The notes: generated from the sequence alone by a model not told the origin. A DNA stretch of 64,000 nt from Pseudomonas multiresinivorans (GCF_012971725.1 NZ_CP048833.1:6200001-6264000); one strand, 5' to 3'. Positions 50,985 to 60,357 are shown, counted from the stretch's first letter. Program-made: numbers and translations.

Positions 50985-52601
50985 TCAATTGCGGTCTTGC
51001 TGAAGTGGGAGTCGGCGTGGCGACGGATAGGCGGGAAGGCTGGTGAGCCGTTCATCCCAGACCGCGCCGCCAATGGTGAAATGATAGAGGCTGACCGGGC
51101 AGTCCGGCCCACCTTCCAGCAGTTGGTGTACTGCCGGATCGAAATAGCAGCCGATGCCGGTGCCCGACAGGCCCGCCGCTTCGGCTTCCAGGTAGAGCAG
51201 TTGGCCGATCTGCCCGGCTTCCCAGTACAGGCGCGGATAAGTCCAGGCGCCCTCGGTCAGCGCGGCATCGAGGTCGGCGAGCATGGCGAAGGCGACGCAA
51301 CCGTCGCTGGCGATGTCCTGCCCGCAGGACAGGAACGCCGACAGCCCGCGTGCATCGCCGGACAACAGGCGATACAGCGGCACACCGCTCTCCGCCACCG
51401 GCTGCCACAGGTAGTCGTCGCGTAGCCCAACCGCCTCGCGGCCACTGCGACCCAGCCAGTACAGGCCCGGCTCCAGGCCCTGGACGCGGTGGACGAACAG
51501 CAGCAGGTCGATACGCGGCGGCTCGCCGGTACAGCCGAAGGGTACCGGCGAGCGCTCGGGCATCAGGCGACGCAGCCAGGCATATAGCAGCTCGGCGTGA
51601 ATACCGCTGCGGCCGTCCATGGATTGCGCGCTGCGCCGACGATGCAGAATCGGGCGCAATGGCAGGCCGGGGTTATCCACAGCTGGATCGGCGTTCGCGA
51701 CGCTCCATTGGCCGGCGGGCAACGCGGGCGCGCGGCACAGCGGGTGCACGCGCTCCAGCTCCGGCCAGTGGCGATAGTCGCGGGACAGGCGATTGGGCGT
51801 GCCATCCAGCGGCAACTCGGCAAGGCCCTTGAGCAGGGTATCGGGCAATGGGAATTCGGCCGGCTGCGCCGGGCCGATCCATAGCAGTGCGTCGGCGAAC
51901 TCATGCTCGCTGAAGCCTTCACGGTCGAGACCGATCAGCGCATCCAGCCGTGATTCGGCAATACCGCGCAACAGGCGCACCTCCCAACCCTGGATCGCCG
52001 CGGCGATGCCCAGGCAGGCCAGCGCGTGGCCGAGGTCATGATTGCAGTAGCGGTAGGCACGCTCGCCGTACTTCCAGGCCTCGCGCCAGGGAATGCTCGC
52101 CAGCGCCAGCAGGAAACCACCCGCCGGCAGCGCATCGTCCAATTGCTTGGCCAGCGGCGCCGGCAACTCCGCACGCACCTCCAGCACATGGTCATCGGCG
52201 CTGTAGTGAGTCAGCAGCGCAGCGTTATCCACAGCCCCGGCAGGCAGCAGCAGGTAGGCTTCGGTCGGGTGCAGGTTGCCGCTGGAGGGATTTACCCGCA
52301 GCGCCCAGCGATTGCCGCCGGCCTCCTTCCACGCCGAGATCGCCAGGCTGTCGTAGAGCAGCTGCGGAACGGCGGCAAGGTTCAGTGGTGCCGGTTGGCC
52401 GATGGGGCCGGCGAAGACGCCGTCATACCCCGGCGATTCTTCCTGCGGCCGGTGCAGCAGTTCGATGCAGCGCGCCCCCGCATAGCGGCGGAAGGCGGCC
52501 GGCTGGGTCGCCCAGTCGAGCTGGCCGGGGCCGGGGGCGAAGCGCTCCGGGCGATGGCTGCTCAGTTCGTGGTAGGCGCGCACGCCGTCTTCCGGCTTCA
52601 T
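50985..52601 (-). CDS. SagB/ThcOx-type nitroreductase-fold protein, tandem domains
   Basis: A 538-residue protein made of two nitroreductase-like halves. The first (about residues 95-255) has the NPSSGNLHPTEAYLL motif of SagB-type oxidases and YCNHDLGHALACLGIAA; the second (about 315-530) starts ILHRRRSAQSMDG and ends GAWTYPRLYWEAGQIGQLLYLEAEAAGLSGTG (in part). Such FMN enzymes oxidise azolines in peptide toxins, but no YcaO protein or precursor peptide is encoded nearby. It overlaps the acetyltransferase gene by ATGA. Function here is unknown. Confidence 0.85.
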   Translation of the reverse strand: MKPEDGVRAYHELSSHRPERFAPGPGQLDWATQPAAFRRYAGARCIELLHRPQEESPGYDGVFAGPIGQPAPLNLAAVPQLLYDSLAISAWKEAGGNRWALRVNPSSGNLHPTEAYLLLPAGAVDNAALLTHYSADDHVLEVRAELPAPLAKQLDDALPAGGFLLALASIPWREAWKYGERAYRYCNHDLGHALACLGIAAAIQGWEVRLLRGIAESRLDALIGLDREGFSEHEFADALLWIGPAQPAEFPLPDTLLKGLAELPLDGTPNRLSRDYRHWPELERVHPLCRAPALPAGQWSVANADPAVDNPGLPLRPILHRRRSAQSMDGRSGIHAELLYAWLRRLMPERSPVPFGCTGEPPRIDLLLFVHRVQGLEPGLYWLGRSGREAVGLRDDYLWQPVAESGVPLYRLLSGDARGLSAFLSCGQDIASDGCVAFAMLADLDAALTEGAWTYPRLYWEAGQIGQLLYLEAEAAGLSGTGIGCYFDPAVHQLLEGGPDCPVSLYHFTIGGAVWDERLTSLPAYPSPRRLPLQQDRN

Positions 52602-53140
52602 GGGCGGCGAATCCGGTACAGGACATGGGGGCGTAAGGCGTGGCCTTCCGGCAGGCGCGGGTGCTCGAAGTCGCCGGCTTCATCGCGGACCATCCCCAGG
52701 CGCTGCATCAAGCCCTGGGACGGCAGATTGGCCGGCACGGTGAAGGCCACCACTTCCTCCAGCTGCAACTGCTCGAAAGCGAAATCCAGCGCGGCGCGGG
52801 CCGCCTCCAGCGCATAGCCTTGGCGCCAGTAGGCGACGTTGAAGCGCCAGCCGATCTCCACTGCGGGCGTGAAGGCCGCCTCGAAGGACACCCGCGCCAG
52901 CCCGAGCACGCCGATGAACGTGCCATCCTCGCGGCGCTCGACTATCCAATGGCCGAAGCCATGCTCGTCGAAATGCTGGAGGATACGCGCGGCCAGCAGG
53001 TCGCTCTCCTCGCGGCTCATGCAGGCGGGGAAGTGGCGCATCACCTGTGCGTCGGCGTTCAACGCGGCGAAGGGCACAAGGTCCTCGGTGCGCCAGGGGC
53101 GCAGCAGCAGGCGCTCGGTAGTCAGGCTCGGGATATCCAT
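52598..53140 (-). CDS. GNAT-family (RimJ/RimL-type) acetyltransferase
   Basis: A 180-residue protein starting MDIPSLTTERLLLRPW, the usual RimJ-like beginning. VEIGWRFNVAYWRQGYALEAARAALDFAF near residue 95 is the acetyl-CoA-binding region and NLPSQGLMQRLGM the C-terminal motif. An alternative ATG lies three codons upstream (53149). Substrate unknown; these enzymes acetylate N-terminal amines or small molecules. First gene of the minus-strand run ending with the HAD phosphatase. Confidence 0.9.
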   Translation of the reverse strand: MDIPSLTTERLLLRPWRTEDLVPFAALNADAQVMRHFPACMSREESDLLAARILQHFDEHGFGHWIVERREDGTFIGVLGLARVSFEAAFTPAVEIGWRFNVAYWRQGYALEAARAALDFAFEQLQLEEVVAFTVPANLPSQGLMQRLGMVRDEAGDFEHPRLPEGHALRPHVLYRIRRP

Positions 53141-53348
53141 GGTCGGCATCACGCGTCGGCAAAGATGACCATGATACCCGCCCACGGACCTGTAGGCGGC
53201 AATCCGTCAGACCAGGCGCAATCGATTCAGCAACGAGCGCCATCATCTGGTATTTTTCTCCTACCTTCGCTGTCGGTCACTGCCTTGACCGTGCTCACGC
53301 AGACAGCCGCGCCGCCACGGCGCACCTCAAAAAGACCAAGGAACCCCA

Positions 53349-54554
53349 ATGACGACCTCCACCACCGGACTGCACCGCAGTACGGCCCTGGTGCTTTTCG
53401 CCCTTGCTGTCGGCGGCTTCGCCATCGGCACCACCGAATTCGCCACCATGAGCCTGCTGCCCTACTTCGCCCCGGCGCTGGGCATCGATGCTCCCACCGC
53501 CGGCCACGTGATCAGCGCCTACGCCCTGGGCGTGGTCGTCGGCGCGCCGCTGCTGGCGGTGCTCGGCGCGCGCCTGCCGCGTCGTACCCTGCTGGTACTG
53601 CTGATGGCGCTGTTCGCCGTCGGCAACGGCCTCAGCGCCCTGGCGCCGACCTACCACTGGATGCTGCTGTTCCGCTTCATCAGCGGCCTGCCCCACGGCG
53701 CCTACTTCGGCATCGCCGCGCTGGTCGCCGCCTCCATCGTGCCGCCGCACCGGCGCACCGTGGCGGTCGGGCGGATGTTCCTCGGGCTCACCGTCGCCAC
53801 CATCATCGGCGTGCCGCTGGCCAACTGGCTGAGCCAGGCCGTGGGCTGGCGCTGGAGCTTCGCCCTGGTCGCCGCGCTGGGCGTGCTGACCATGATCTGC
53901 GTGCGCCTGCTCGCGCCCTACTCGCCGGCCGAGCCGGACTCCAGCCCGCTGCGCGAGCTGGGCGCGCTCAAGCGCGGCCAGGTCTGGCTGACCCTGGGCA
54001 TCGGCGCCATCGGCTTCGGCGGCCTGTTCGCGGTGTACACCTACCTGGCCGACATCCTTGGCGCTGTCACCCACGTCTCACCGAGCATCGTGCCGCTGGT
54101 GATGGCGGTGTTCGGCATCGGCATGACCCTGGGCAACCTGTTCATCCCGGTACTCGCCGACCGCGCCGTGATGCCCACCGCCGGTGGCCTGCTGGTGTGG
54201 AGTGCGGTGGTGCTGGCGATCTTCCCGTTCACCGCCGGGAACATCTGGACCATCTCGATCTGCGTGTTCTTCGTCGGCTTCGGCGGCGCTCTGGGCACCG
54301 TGCTGCAGACCCGCCTGATGGACGTCGCCGAAGACGCCCAGGGCCTGGCCGCGGCGCTGAACCATTCGGCGTTCAACTTCGCCAACGCACTGGGCCCGTA
54401 CCTCGGCGGCCTGGCCCTGGCGGCCGGCTACGGCTGGACTTCGCCGGGCTGGGTCGGCAGCCTGCTGGCCATCGGCGGCTTCGTGCTGTGGTCGGTCTCG
54501 GTGGCCACCAGCCGCAGCGCCCAGCGCAACGCAGCAGTCTCCAACGAGGGCTGA
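53349..54554 (+). CDS. MFS efflux transporter (AraJ/YdhP-like)
   Basis: A 401-residue twelve-helix major-facilitator protein of the drug:H+ antiporter-1 type. FAIGTTEFATMSLLP in helix 1 is the mark of the AraJ/PbuE group; the loop LGARLPRRTLLVLLM is motif A. It probably exports a small molecule (arabinose-like sugars, purines or drugs in relatives). The substrate cannot be told. It stands alone, with a terminator right after its stop. Confidence 0.92.
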   Translation: MTTSTTGLHRSTALVLFALAVGGFAIGTTEFATMSLLPYFAPALGIDAPTAGHVISAYALGVVVGAPLLAVLGARLPRRTLLVLLMALFAVGNGLSALAPTYHWMLLFRFISGLPHGAYFGIAALVAASIVPPHRRTVAVGRMFLGLTVATIIGVPLANWLSQAVGWRWSFALVAALGVLTMICVRLLAPYSPAEPDSSPLRELGALKRGQVWLTLGIGAIGFGGLFAVYTYLADILGAVTHVSPSIVPLVMAVFGIGMTLGNLFIPVLADRAVMPTAGGLLVWSAVVLAIFPFTAGNIWTISICVFFVGFGGALGTVLQTRLMDVAEDAQGLAAALNHSAFNFANALGPYLGGLALAAGYGWTSPGWVGSLLAIGGFVLWSVSVATSRSAQRNAAVSNEG

Positions 54555-54560
54555 TGCGAA

Positions 54561-54587
54561 AAAGGGCCGGCGCAATGCCGGCCCTTT
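54561..54587 (+). terminator. Intrinsic terminator after the MFS gene
   Basis: AAAGGGCCGGC and GCCGGCCCTTT pair around GCAAT. The T tract is short (three), so it is a moderate terminator and works in both directions. Confidence 0.8.
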
Positions 54588-54620
54588 CGTAGGCGCTCAA
54601 CCTCAGCGTACCCTGACGCC

Positions 54621-55544
54621 ATGCCGCTGCCCCTGGTCTACCACGACGACTACAGTCCGCCCTTCCCGGACAATCACCGCTTCCCCATGGAGAAGTTCCG
54701 CCTGCTGCGCGACCACCTGGTGGACAGCGCCCTGGTGAGCGACGCCGAGCTGCTGCGTCCGGAACTCTGCCCTGTGGATATCCTCGCCCTGGCCCACGAT
54801 CGCGATTACATCGAGCGCTATTGCAGCGGCGCGATGGAGCGCGAAGAACTGCGCCGCCTCGGCTTGCCCTGGAGCGAAGCGCTGGCCCGGCGCACGGTGC
54901 GTGCGGTGGGCGGCTCGCTGCTGACGGCCGAACTGGCGCTCGAACATGGGCTGGCCTGCCATCTCGCCGGCGGCACGCACCACGCGCACCATGACCACGC
55001 CTCGGGCTTCTGCATCTTCAACGATCTTGCAGTGATCAGCCTCTACCTGCTGGAAAGCGGCAAGGCCAACCGCGTGCTGATCTTCGACTGCGACGTGCAC
55101 CAGGGCGACGGCACTGCACGCATTCTGGAGAACGTGCCGGACGCGGTGACCGTGTCATTGCACTGCGAGAAGAATTTCCCCGCGCGCAAGGCGCAGAGCG
55201 ACTGGGACATTCCCCTGCCGCTGCACCTGGGCGATGTGGACTACCTGAAGGTGGTGGAGGAAGCGCTGGACTACCTGCTGCCGCTGTACCAGCCGGACAT
55301 CGTGCTCTACGACGCCGGCGTGGACGTGCACAAGGACGACGCCCTGGGCTATCTGCAGCTCACCGATGCGGGATTGGCCGCGCGGGACGAGCACGTCCTC
55401 CGCCGCTGCCTGGCCAGCGATATTCCGGTGGTCGGCGTGATCGGCGGGGGCTACGACAAGGACCGCCACGCGCTGGCCCGGCGCCACGGCATCCTGCACC
55501 ACAGCGCTGCACGGGTAGCGCGCGAGCTTCAGTTGGCCCGGTAG
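54621..55544 (+). CDS. Histone-deacetylase-family hydrolase
   Basis: A 307-residue zinc amidohydrolase of the arginase/deacetylase fold. GGTHHAHHDHASGFCIFND (about residue 117) holds the catalytic His pair, FDCDVHQGDG (about 155) the zinc ligands Asp and His, and IGGGYD (about 275) the transition-state Tyr. Bacterial members deacetylate polyamines or other N-acyl compounds; the target is not deducible. It is followed by a convergent gene whose end overlaps it by 16 bases. Confidence 0.93.
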   Translation: MPLPLVYHDDYSPPFPDNHRFPMEKFRLLRDHLVDSALVSDAELLRPELCPVDILALAHDRDYIERYCSGAMEREELRRLGLPWSEALARRTVRAVGGSLLTAELALEHGLACHLAGGTHHAHHDHASGFCIFNDLAVISLYLLESGKANRVLIFDCDVHQGDGTARILENVPDAVTVSLHCEKNFPARKAQSDWDIPLPLHLGDVDYLKVVEEALDYLLPLYQPDIVLYDAGVDVHKDDALGYLQLTDAGLAARDEHVLRRCLASDIPVVGVIGGGYDKDRHALARRHGILHHSAARVARELQLAR

Positions 55545-56029
55545 CGCGAGTTGTTGGTGTCCATGCGCGAGGGCAGGCGCTGCTGTTCCCAACGCGCCAG
55601 CTCGTGGGCCGAGAAGCCCAGCAACGCGCCGGCGCGCTGGCGGCAATCCTCACCGTAGTGCTTCTCGCAGAAGCGCATCACCTGTTCGGGCACATGGTGC
55701 TGCAGCAGCTCCTGGGCGCGCAGCGGCCCCGCGAACTGCAGGTAGCGCGGCAACAGGCGGCTCCAGTTGGTGAACACATAGAGGTTGTGCAGCGCGACCT
55801 GTATCGACAGCAACTCGAGCACACGCTGCTCGAACTTCACTTTCGAACCCTGCAGGTTCTTGTTCAGGCGCACCACCATGTGGGCCACTGCCTCGTTGAG
55901 CAGCGTGCGAATTTCCTCGCTAGGGAGTGCGCGGATAACGATGTCGAGGCCATTCACGCGCACACGAGTGTCGCTGCCCTCCACCCAAAGGTGGGCCTCA
56001 TGAGAGCGAAGGTAATCACGAACTTTCAT
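55529..56029 (-). CDS. Hypothetical protein
   Basis: A 166-residue protein that I do not recognise. It is soluble, basic at the C-terminus (ARWEQQRLPSRMD then NNSRYRAN) and has a helical centre rich in Leu and Gln (LLNEAVAHMVVRLNKNLQGSK). The ATG at 56029 (MKVRDYLRSHEAHLW) gives the most natural start; the reading frame stays open another 90 codons upstream without a good start. The 3' end overlaps the convergent deacetylase gene by 16 bases. Codon use is like that of its neighbours, so it is probably real. Confidence 0.75.
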   Translation of the reverse strand: MKVRDYLRSHEAHLWVEGSDTRVRVNGLDIVIRALPSEEIRTLLNEAVAHMVVRLNKNLQGSKVKFEQRVLELLSIQVALHNLYVFTNWSRLLPRYLQFAGPLRAQELLQHHVPEQVMRFCEKHYGEDCRQRAGALLGFSAHELARWEQQRLPSRMDTNNSRYRAN

Positions 56030-56363
56030 CGACCATCGGACCAAGGTTGCAAGAGGCCCGCATGCTGACGGATTCACAAAAGCGCCAACATCGGCGGAAT
56101 CTCGATCCGCTGTCAGAATTATCGTAACCCCTACCATCTGGGGATCAGGGCGCGCTGTACGATACTGGCCCCTCCTCGGAATTTGCCGCGGTCGGCGTTT
56201 TCCACCATGGCTGTGGAACGGCCTGTGGATAAGCTGCGGGAAAGCGCTCGACGCCCCCGGCTGCGCAGGCTCCGGGAAAACTGGGCAAAAAATGAGCAAC
56301 CGGCGCGCAGTGCTGCTGCGCTAGAATTGCGCCTTTTCCCGCACTCTTCGCCTGGCCTTCTGC
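56030..56363. other. Divergent intergenic region, nothing definite
   Basis: This 334-base gap separates the hypothetical gene from the flavoprotein gene. TAGAAT at 56322-56327 could be the -10 of the flavoprotein promoter, but no matching -35 is seen. No repeat of the REP families and no palindrome of note lie here. Confidence 0.5.
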
Positions 56364-57605
56364 ATGACCGATTCCCGCCCGCTCGCCTCCCGTACCGCCA
56401 TCATCATCGGCGGCGGCCCCACTGGCCTGATGGCGGCCGAAGTCCTGTCCAGCGCCGGGGTGAAGGTGGAACTGTTCGACGCCATGCCCTCGGTCGGACG
56501 CAAGTTCCTGCTGGCCGGCGTGGGCGGCATGAACATCACCCATTCCGAGGCCCGCGAGCCGTTCCTGTCGCGCTACGGGAAGCGTGCGCAGACCCTGGCG
56601 CCGCTGATCGACGCCTTCGACAACCAGGCGCTGTGCGCGTGGATCCATGGCCTGGGCATCGAGACCTTCGTCGGCACCTCCGGCCGCGTGTTCCCCACCG
56701 ACATGAAGGCCGCACCGCTGCTGCGGGCCTGGCTCAAGCGCCTGCGCGAAGCCGGCGTGGTCATCCACACCCGCCACCGCTGGATGGGCTGGGACGCCAA
56801 CGGCGCGCTGCTGATCGAAGGGCCGGAAGGCCAGCGCAGCGTGACGGCCGACGCCACCGTGCTCGCCCTTGGCGGCGGCAGTTGGCAACGCCTGGGCTCG
56901 GACGGTGCCTGGGTGCCGCTGCTGGCCGAGCGTGCTGTGGATATCTCGCCGCTGCGCCCGTCCAACTGTGGCTTTGAGGTGGAAGGCTGGAGCGAATTCT
57001 TCCGCGACAAGTTCGCCGGCGCACCGGTCAAGCCGGTGGCCCTCTCGCTGCCCGGCGGCACGCCGCGCCAGGGCGAGTTCGTGGTCACCGCCGGCGGTAT
57101 CGAAGGCAGCCTGGTCTATGCCCTGTCTTCCGCTATCCGCGAGCGCATCGAGCAGACCGGCAGCGCCACGGTGCACCTGGACCTGCTGCCCAACCGCAGC
57201 CTGGAGCAGGTTGCCAAGGCCGTGGCGCAACCGCGCGGCTCCAAGTCCATGGCCAATCATCTGCGCGGCCGCCTGGGCCTGGACGGCGTGCGTGCCGGGC
57301 TGTTGCGGGAGTTGTCCACAGCCGCCGACTATGCCGACCCGCAGCGCCTCGCCGCCCTGATCAAGGCGCTACCGCTGACCGTGGTGCGCCCCCGCCCGCT
57401 GGACGAGGCTATCAGCAGCGCCGGTGGCGTGACCTTCGAGGCGCTGGACGAGCACCTGATGCTCAAGGCGCTGCCGGGCGTGTTCTGCGCCGGCGAAATG
57501 CTCGACTGGGAAGCGCCCACCGGCGGTTACCTGCTCACCGCCTGCTTCGCCAGCGGCCGCGCGGCCGGAGCCGGCGCGTCAAAGTGGCTCGATACGCAAG
57601 GCTGA
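56364..57605 (+). CDS. HI0933-like NAD(P)/FAD flavoprotein
   Basis: A 413-residue flavoprotein of the BaiN/HI0933 family. TAIIIGGGPTGLMAAEVLSSAG is the FAD-binding loop; GRKFLLAGVGGMNITHSE (about residue 50) and the C-terminal PGVFCAGEMLDWEAPTGGY (about residue 370) are family signatures. Members are putative reductases; no physiological substrate is established. It stands alone and is followed after 60 bases by an acetyltransferase gene. Confidence 0.92.
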   Translation: MTDSRPLASRTAIIIGGGPTGLMAAEVLSSAGVKVELFDAMPSVGRKFLLAGVGGMNITHSEAREPFLSRYGKRAQTLAPLIDAFDNQALCAWIHGLGIETFVGTSGRVFPTDMKAAPLLRAWLKRLREAGVVIHTRHRWMGWDANGALLIEGPEGQRSVTADATVLALGGGSWQRLGSDGAWVPLLAERAVDISPLRPSNCGFEVEGWSEFFRDKFAGAPVKPVALSLPGGTPRQGEFVVTAGGIEGSLVYALSSAIRERIEQTGSATVHLDLLPNRSLEQVAKAVAQPRGSKSMANHLRGRLGLDGVRAGLLRELSTAADYADPQRLAALIKALPLTVVRPRPLDEAISSAGGVTFEALDEHLMLKALPGVFCAGEMLDWEAPTGGYLLTACFASGRAAGAGASKWLDTQG

Positions 57606-57665
57606 GCGCTGCACTTTATGGAACCATGGTGCTAAATTCTCGACTCCCACCCAGGAGTCGCCTGC

Positions 57666-58268
57666 ATGTCGCTGACCTTCCGCCGCGCCCGCCCCGATGA
57701 TGTCGCCGCCATCCCGCTTATCTACAGCTCCGGCCCCGACGCCTTCGACTATGCCTTCGCCCGCCCCGGCCGCAACAGCGCGCAGGATTTCCTGCGTTAC
57801 GCCTTCGTCCAGGGCGGCGGGCAGTTCGGCTGGCGCCAGCACTGGGTCGGCGAACAGGACGGGCAGGTCGTGGCTGCCGGCACCGTGTTCGGCGGCGAGG
57901 TGACGCTGGGCTACATGCTCGCGGCCACGCGGCAGATTCTCGGCTATTTCGGGCTGGGCGCGCCCGGCGTCATCCGCCGCGGCCTGCAACTGGAAAGAAT
58001 CATCTGCCCACCGCCGCGCAGGACACTGTACCTCGCCCACCTGGGCGTCACCTCGGACCTTCGTGGCGAGGGGCTGGGCAGCCAGTTGATCGAGCACTTC
58101 CTGCAGATCGGCCGCAGCAACGGCCTGCCCATGGCTGCACTGGACGTCTCGGTGGCCAATCCCAAGGCCCAGGCGCTCTATGAGCGTTTCGGCTTCGAGG
58201 TGCAGGTGGAGCGCGTCTCGACGCTGCCGGGCGTCTCCAGCCATCGCTACATGCAGCGCAAGCTCTGA
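57666..58268 (+). CDS. GNAT-family N-acetyltransferase
   Basis: A 200-residue GNAT protein. LAHLGVTSDLRGEGLGSQLIEHF near residue 118 is the acetyl-CoA-binding turn (RGEGLG), and SVANPKAQALYERFGFEVQVE the C-terminal element. An AGGAG ribosome site precedes the ATG. Substrate unknown. It may be co-transcribed with the VOC gene 94 bases downstream. Confidence 0.92.
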   Translation: MSLTFRRARPDDVAAIPLIYSSGPDAFDYAFARPGRNSAQDFLRYAFVQGGGQFGWRQHWVGEQDGQVVAAGTVFGGEVTLGYMLAATRQILGYFGLGAPGVIRRGLQLERIICPPPRRTLYLAHLGVTSDLRGEGLGSQLIEHFLQIGRSNGLPMAALDVSVANPKAQALYERFGFEVQVERVSTLPGVSSHRYMQRKL

Positions 58269-58362
58269 GTTAGACTCGCGGCCAGCCGCCCGCCAGAGAC
58301 GGCTTGATCCCGCAGAGAACACCGTCGAAAAGCCTGCTCACGAATTACCAGGAAGGTTGCCC

Positions 58363-58731
58363 ATGAGCACTGCCAGCGTTGAACTGAAAGTCTTCGTCCC
58401 CGCCCGCGATTTCGCACTCTCCCAGCAGTTCTACAAGGACCTGGGCTTCAACTCGCCGTGGACCTCCGAGGAGCTCGCCTACTTCCACCATGGCGACCAT
58501 TGCGCCTTCCTGCTGCAGAACTACTACGTCAAGGAATTCGCCGAGAACCTGATGTTGCACCTTCTGGTGGAAGACGCCGACGCCTGGTACACGAAGGTCC
58601 TCGACTCCGGCCTCGCCGAGCGCTATGGCGTGCGCCTGGGTGCGCCGGAAGACCAGCCGTGGAAGATGCGCGACTTCACCCTGCACGACCCGAGCGGCGT
58701 GCTCTGGCGGATCGGGCATAACCTCGATTGA
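58363..58731 (+). CDS. Glyoxalase/VOC-superfamily protein
   Basis: A 122-residue single VOC module set. The opening VELKVFVPARDFALSQQFYKDLGF and the later MLHLLVEDADAWY and MRDFTLHDPSGVLWRIG are typical of glyoxalase-like and antibiotic-resistance-like VOC proteins. Metal ligands are partly recognisable (His in MLHLL and Glu-like positions) but not certain. The ATG at 58363 follows GGAAGG; an upstream reading frame overlaps the preceding gene and is rejected. Function unknown. Confidence 0.88.
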   Translation: MSTASVELKVFVPARDFALSQQFYKDLGFNSPWTSEELAYFHHGDHCAFLLQNYYVKEFAENLMLHLLVEDADAWYTKVLDSGLAERYGVRLGAPEDQPWKMRDFTLHDPSGVLWRIGHNLD

Positions 58732-58762
58732 TACGCTGGTAACAGCCGGAGCCTTGCTTCGC

Positions 58763-58851
58763 CTGTGGGAGCGAGCTTGCTCGCGAATGGAACCTCAGGC
58801 CACACCGCATTCCCGGCCAACCTTTGTTCGCGAGCAAGCTCGCTCCTACAG
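58763..58851. repeat. REP doublet between convergent genes
   Basis: GTGGGAGCGAGCTTGCTCGC and its inverted partner GCGAGCAAGCTCGCTCCTAC flank a 38-base spacer. It lies between the stop codons of the VOC gene and the aldehyde dehydrogenase. Confidence 0.9.
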
Positions 58852-58859
58852 TGATGCCG

Positions 58860-60332
58860 CTACTTCAGGTACCAGCCCCAGGGCTGGTCGGAGATGTACT
58901 CGGTCACCTGCTTCACCTCCAGGTAATTCTCCAGCCCCCAAACGCCCAGCTCGCGGCCGATGCCGCTTTGCTTCATGCCGCCCCAAGGCGCCTGGGTGAA
59001 GGTAGGTTGCGAGCAGTTGACCCAGACGATCCCCGCCCGCAGCCCGTCCGCCACTCGCGCGGCGCGCTGCGGATCGCCCGACATCACCGCGCCGGCCAGG
59101 CCGAAGCGGCTGTCGTTGGCCAGGCGCAGGGCCTCAGCCTCGGTCTTGAAGCGCTTTACGCAGAGTACCGGGCCGAAGATTTCCTCGCGCCAGATCAGCG
59201 CGTCCTCGGCCGGTTCGTCGAAGATTGCCGGCTCGATGAACCAGCCCTGCTCCAGCCCCGCCGGACGCTTGCCGCCGGTGAGCAGGCGAGCGCCACCGGC
59301 GCGGCCCTTGTCGACGGATCCGAGCACCTTCTCGTGCTGCCCCTGGCTGACCAGCGGGCCGAGCAGCACGCCCGGTTGCAGGCCGTTGCCGATGGTGATG
59401 GCGCGGGTCGCTTCCACCAGCCGCTCGATCAGGCGCGGGGCGATGCCTTCCTGCACCAGCAGGCGCGAGGTGGCGCTGCACACCTGCCCCTGGTTCCAGA
59501 AGATGCCGAAGAGAATCCATTCCACCGCCGCCTCGACATCGCTGTCATCGAAGACGATGAAGGCCGACTTGCCGCCCAGCTCCAGGCTGACGTTCTTGAT
59601 GTCCTGCGCCGCCGCCGACATGATCCGCGAGCCGGTCGGCACGCTGCCGGTGAAGGCCAGCTTGTCCACGCCCGGATGCTGGCTCAGCGGCCCGCCGGCC
59701 TCCGCGCCCAGCCCCGGCAGCACGTTCAGCACGCCTGCCGGCAGCCCGATGGCATCTGCGGCGGCAGCCAGCTCCAGGGCGCTCAGTGGCGTCAGCTCGG
59801 ACGGTTTGAGCACGCAGGTGGCACCCGCTGCCAAAGCCGGCGCCACCTTCCATGCCGCCATCAGCAGCGGGTAGTTCCAGGGGATGATCTGCCCCGCCAC
59901 GCCCACCGGTTCCTGCCGGATACGGCAGCGGAAGCGTTCGTCGGGCAGTGGCAGAGTCTGGTCCTGGCGCTCGTCCAGCTCCCGCGCCAGCTCGGCGTAA
60001 TAGCGGAAGCAGCCGATGGCGTCGGCCACGTCCCACTGCGCCTCGGGCAGTGGCTTGCCGTTGTCGCGCACTTCCAGTTCGGCCAACGAGTCCTGGTTGC
60101 GTTCCAGCTCGCCGGCCAGCGCTTCCAGCCATTCGGCGCGCTCGCTGCCGCGGCTCTGCCCCCAGCCACGATTGAACGCGGTGCGCGCCGCGCGCACCGC
60201 GTGGTCGACGTCTTCCTCGGTGGCCGCCGGCACTTCGCGCAGCGGCTGGCCGGTGGCGGGGTCGTAGCTGGTGAAGCGGCCGCCCAGGTCCGGCCTGACC
60301 CACTGCCCGTTGATGTAGAGCTGGTCGCGCAT
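58860..60332 (-). CDS. Aminoaldehyde/betaine-aldehyde dehydrogenase
   Basis: A 490-residue NAD-dependent aldehyde dehydrogenase. IIPWNYPLLMAAWK, FTGSVPTGSRIM, the Glu in LELGGKS and the nucleophile in WNQGQVCSATSR are all intact. The C-terminus EVKQVTEYISDQPWGWY is the hallmark of the aminoaldehyde/betaine-aldehyde group. It is the last gene of an operon with a spermidine/putrescine-type importer, so oxidation of aminoaldehydes from polyamine breakdown (for example 4-aminobutanal or 3-aminopropanal) is likely. It follows the permease by 25 bases. Confidence 0.9.
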   Translation of the reverse strand: MRDQLYINGQWVRPDLGGRFTSYDPATGQPLREVPAATEEDVDHAVRAARTAFNRGWGQSRGSERAEWLEALAGELERNQDSLAELEVRDNGKPLPEAQWDVADAIGCFRYYAELARELDERQDQTLPLPDERFRCRIRQEPVGVAGQIIPWNYPLLMAAWKVAPALAAGATCVLKPSELTPLSALELAAAADAIGLPAGVLNVLPGLGAEAGGPLSQHPGVDKLAFTGSVPTGSRIMSAAAQDIKNVSLELGGKSAFIVFDDSDVEAAVEWILFGIFWNQGQVCSATSRLLVQEGIAPRLIERLVEATRAITIGNGLQPGVLLGPLVSQGQHEKVLGSVDKGRAGGARLLTGGKRPAGLEQGWFIEPAIFDEPAEDALIWREEIFGPVLCVKRFKTEAEALRLANDSRFGLAGAVMSGDPQRAARVADGLRAGIVWVNCSQPTFTQAPWGGMKQSGIGRELGVWGLENYLEVKQVTEYISDQPWGWYLK

Positions 60333-60357
60333 CCTCGAGTCTCCTTGAAGTCGGCCC

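Noticed and set aside
50985..52601. A RiPP (azole toxin) biosynthesis locus around the SagB-like gene
   Set aside because: No YcaO, precursor peptide or dedicated exporter is encoded within reach; the neighbours are housekeeping-type enzymes.
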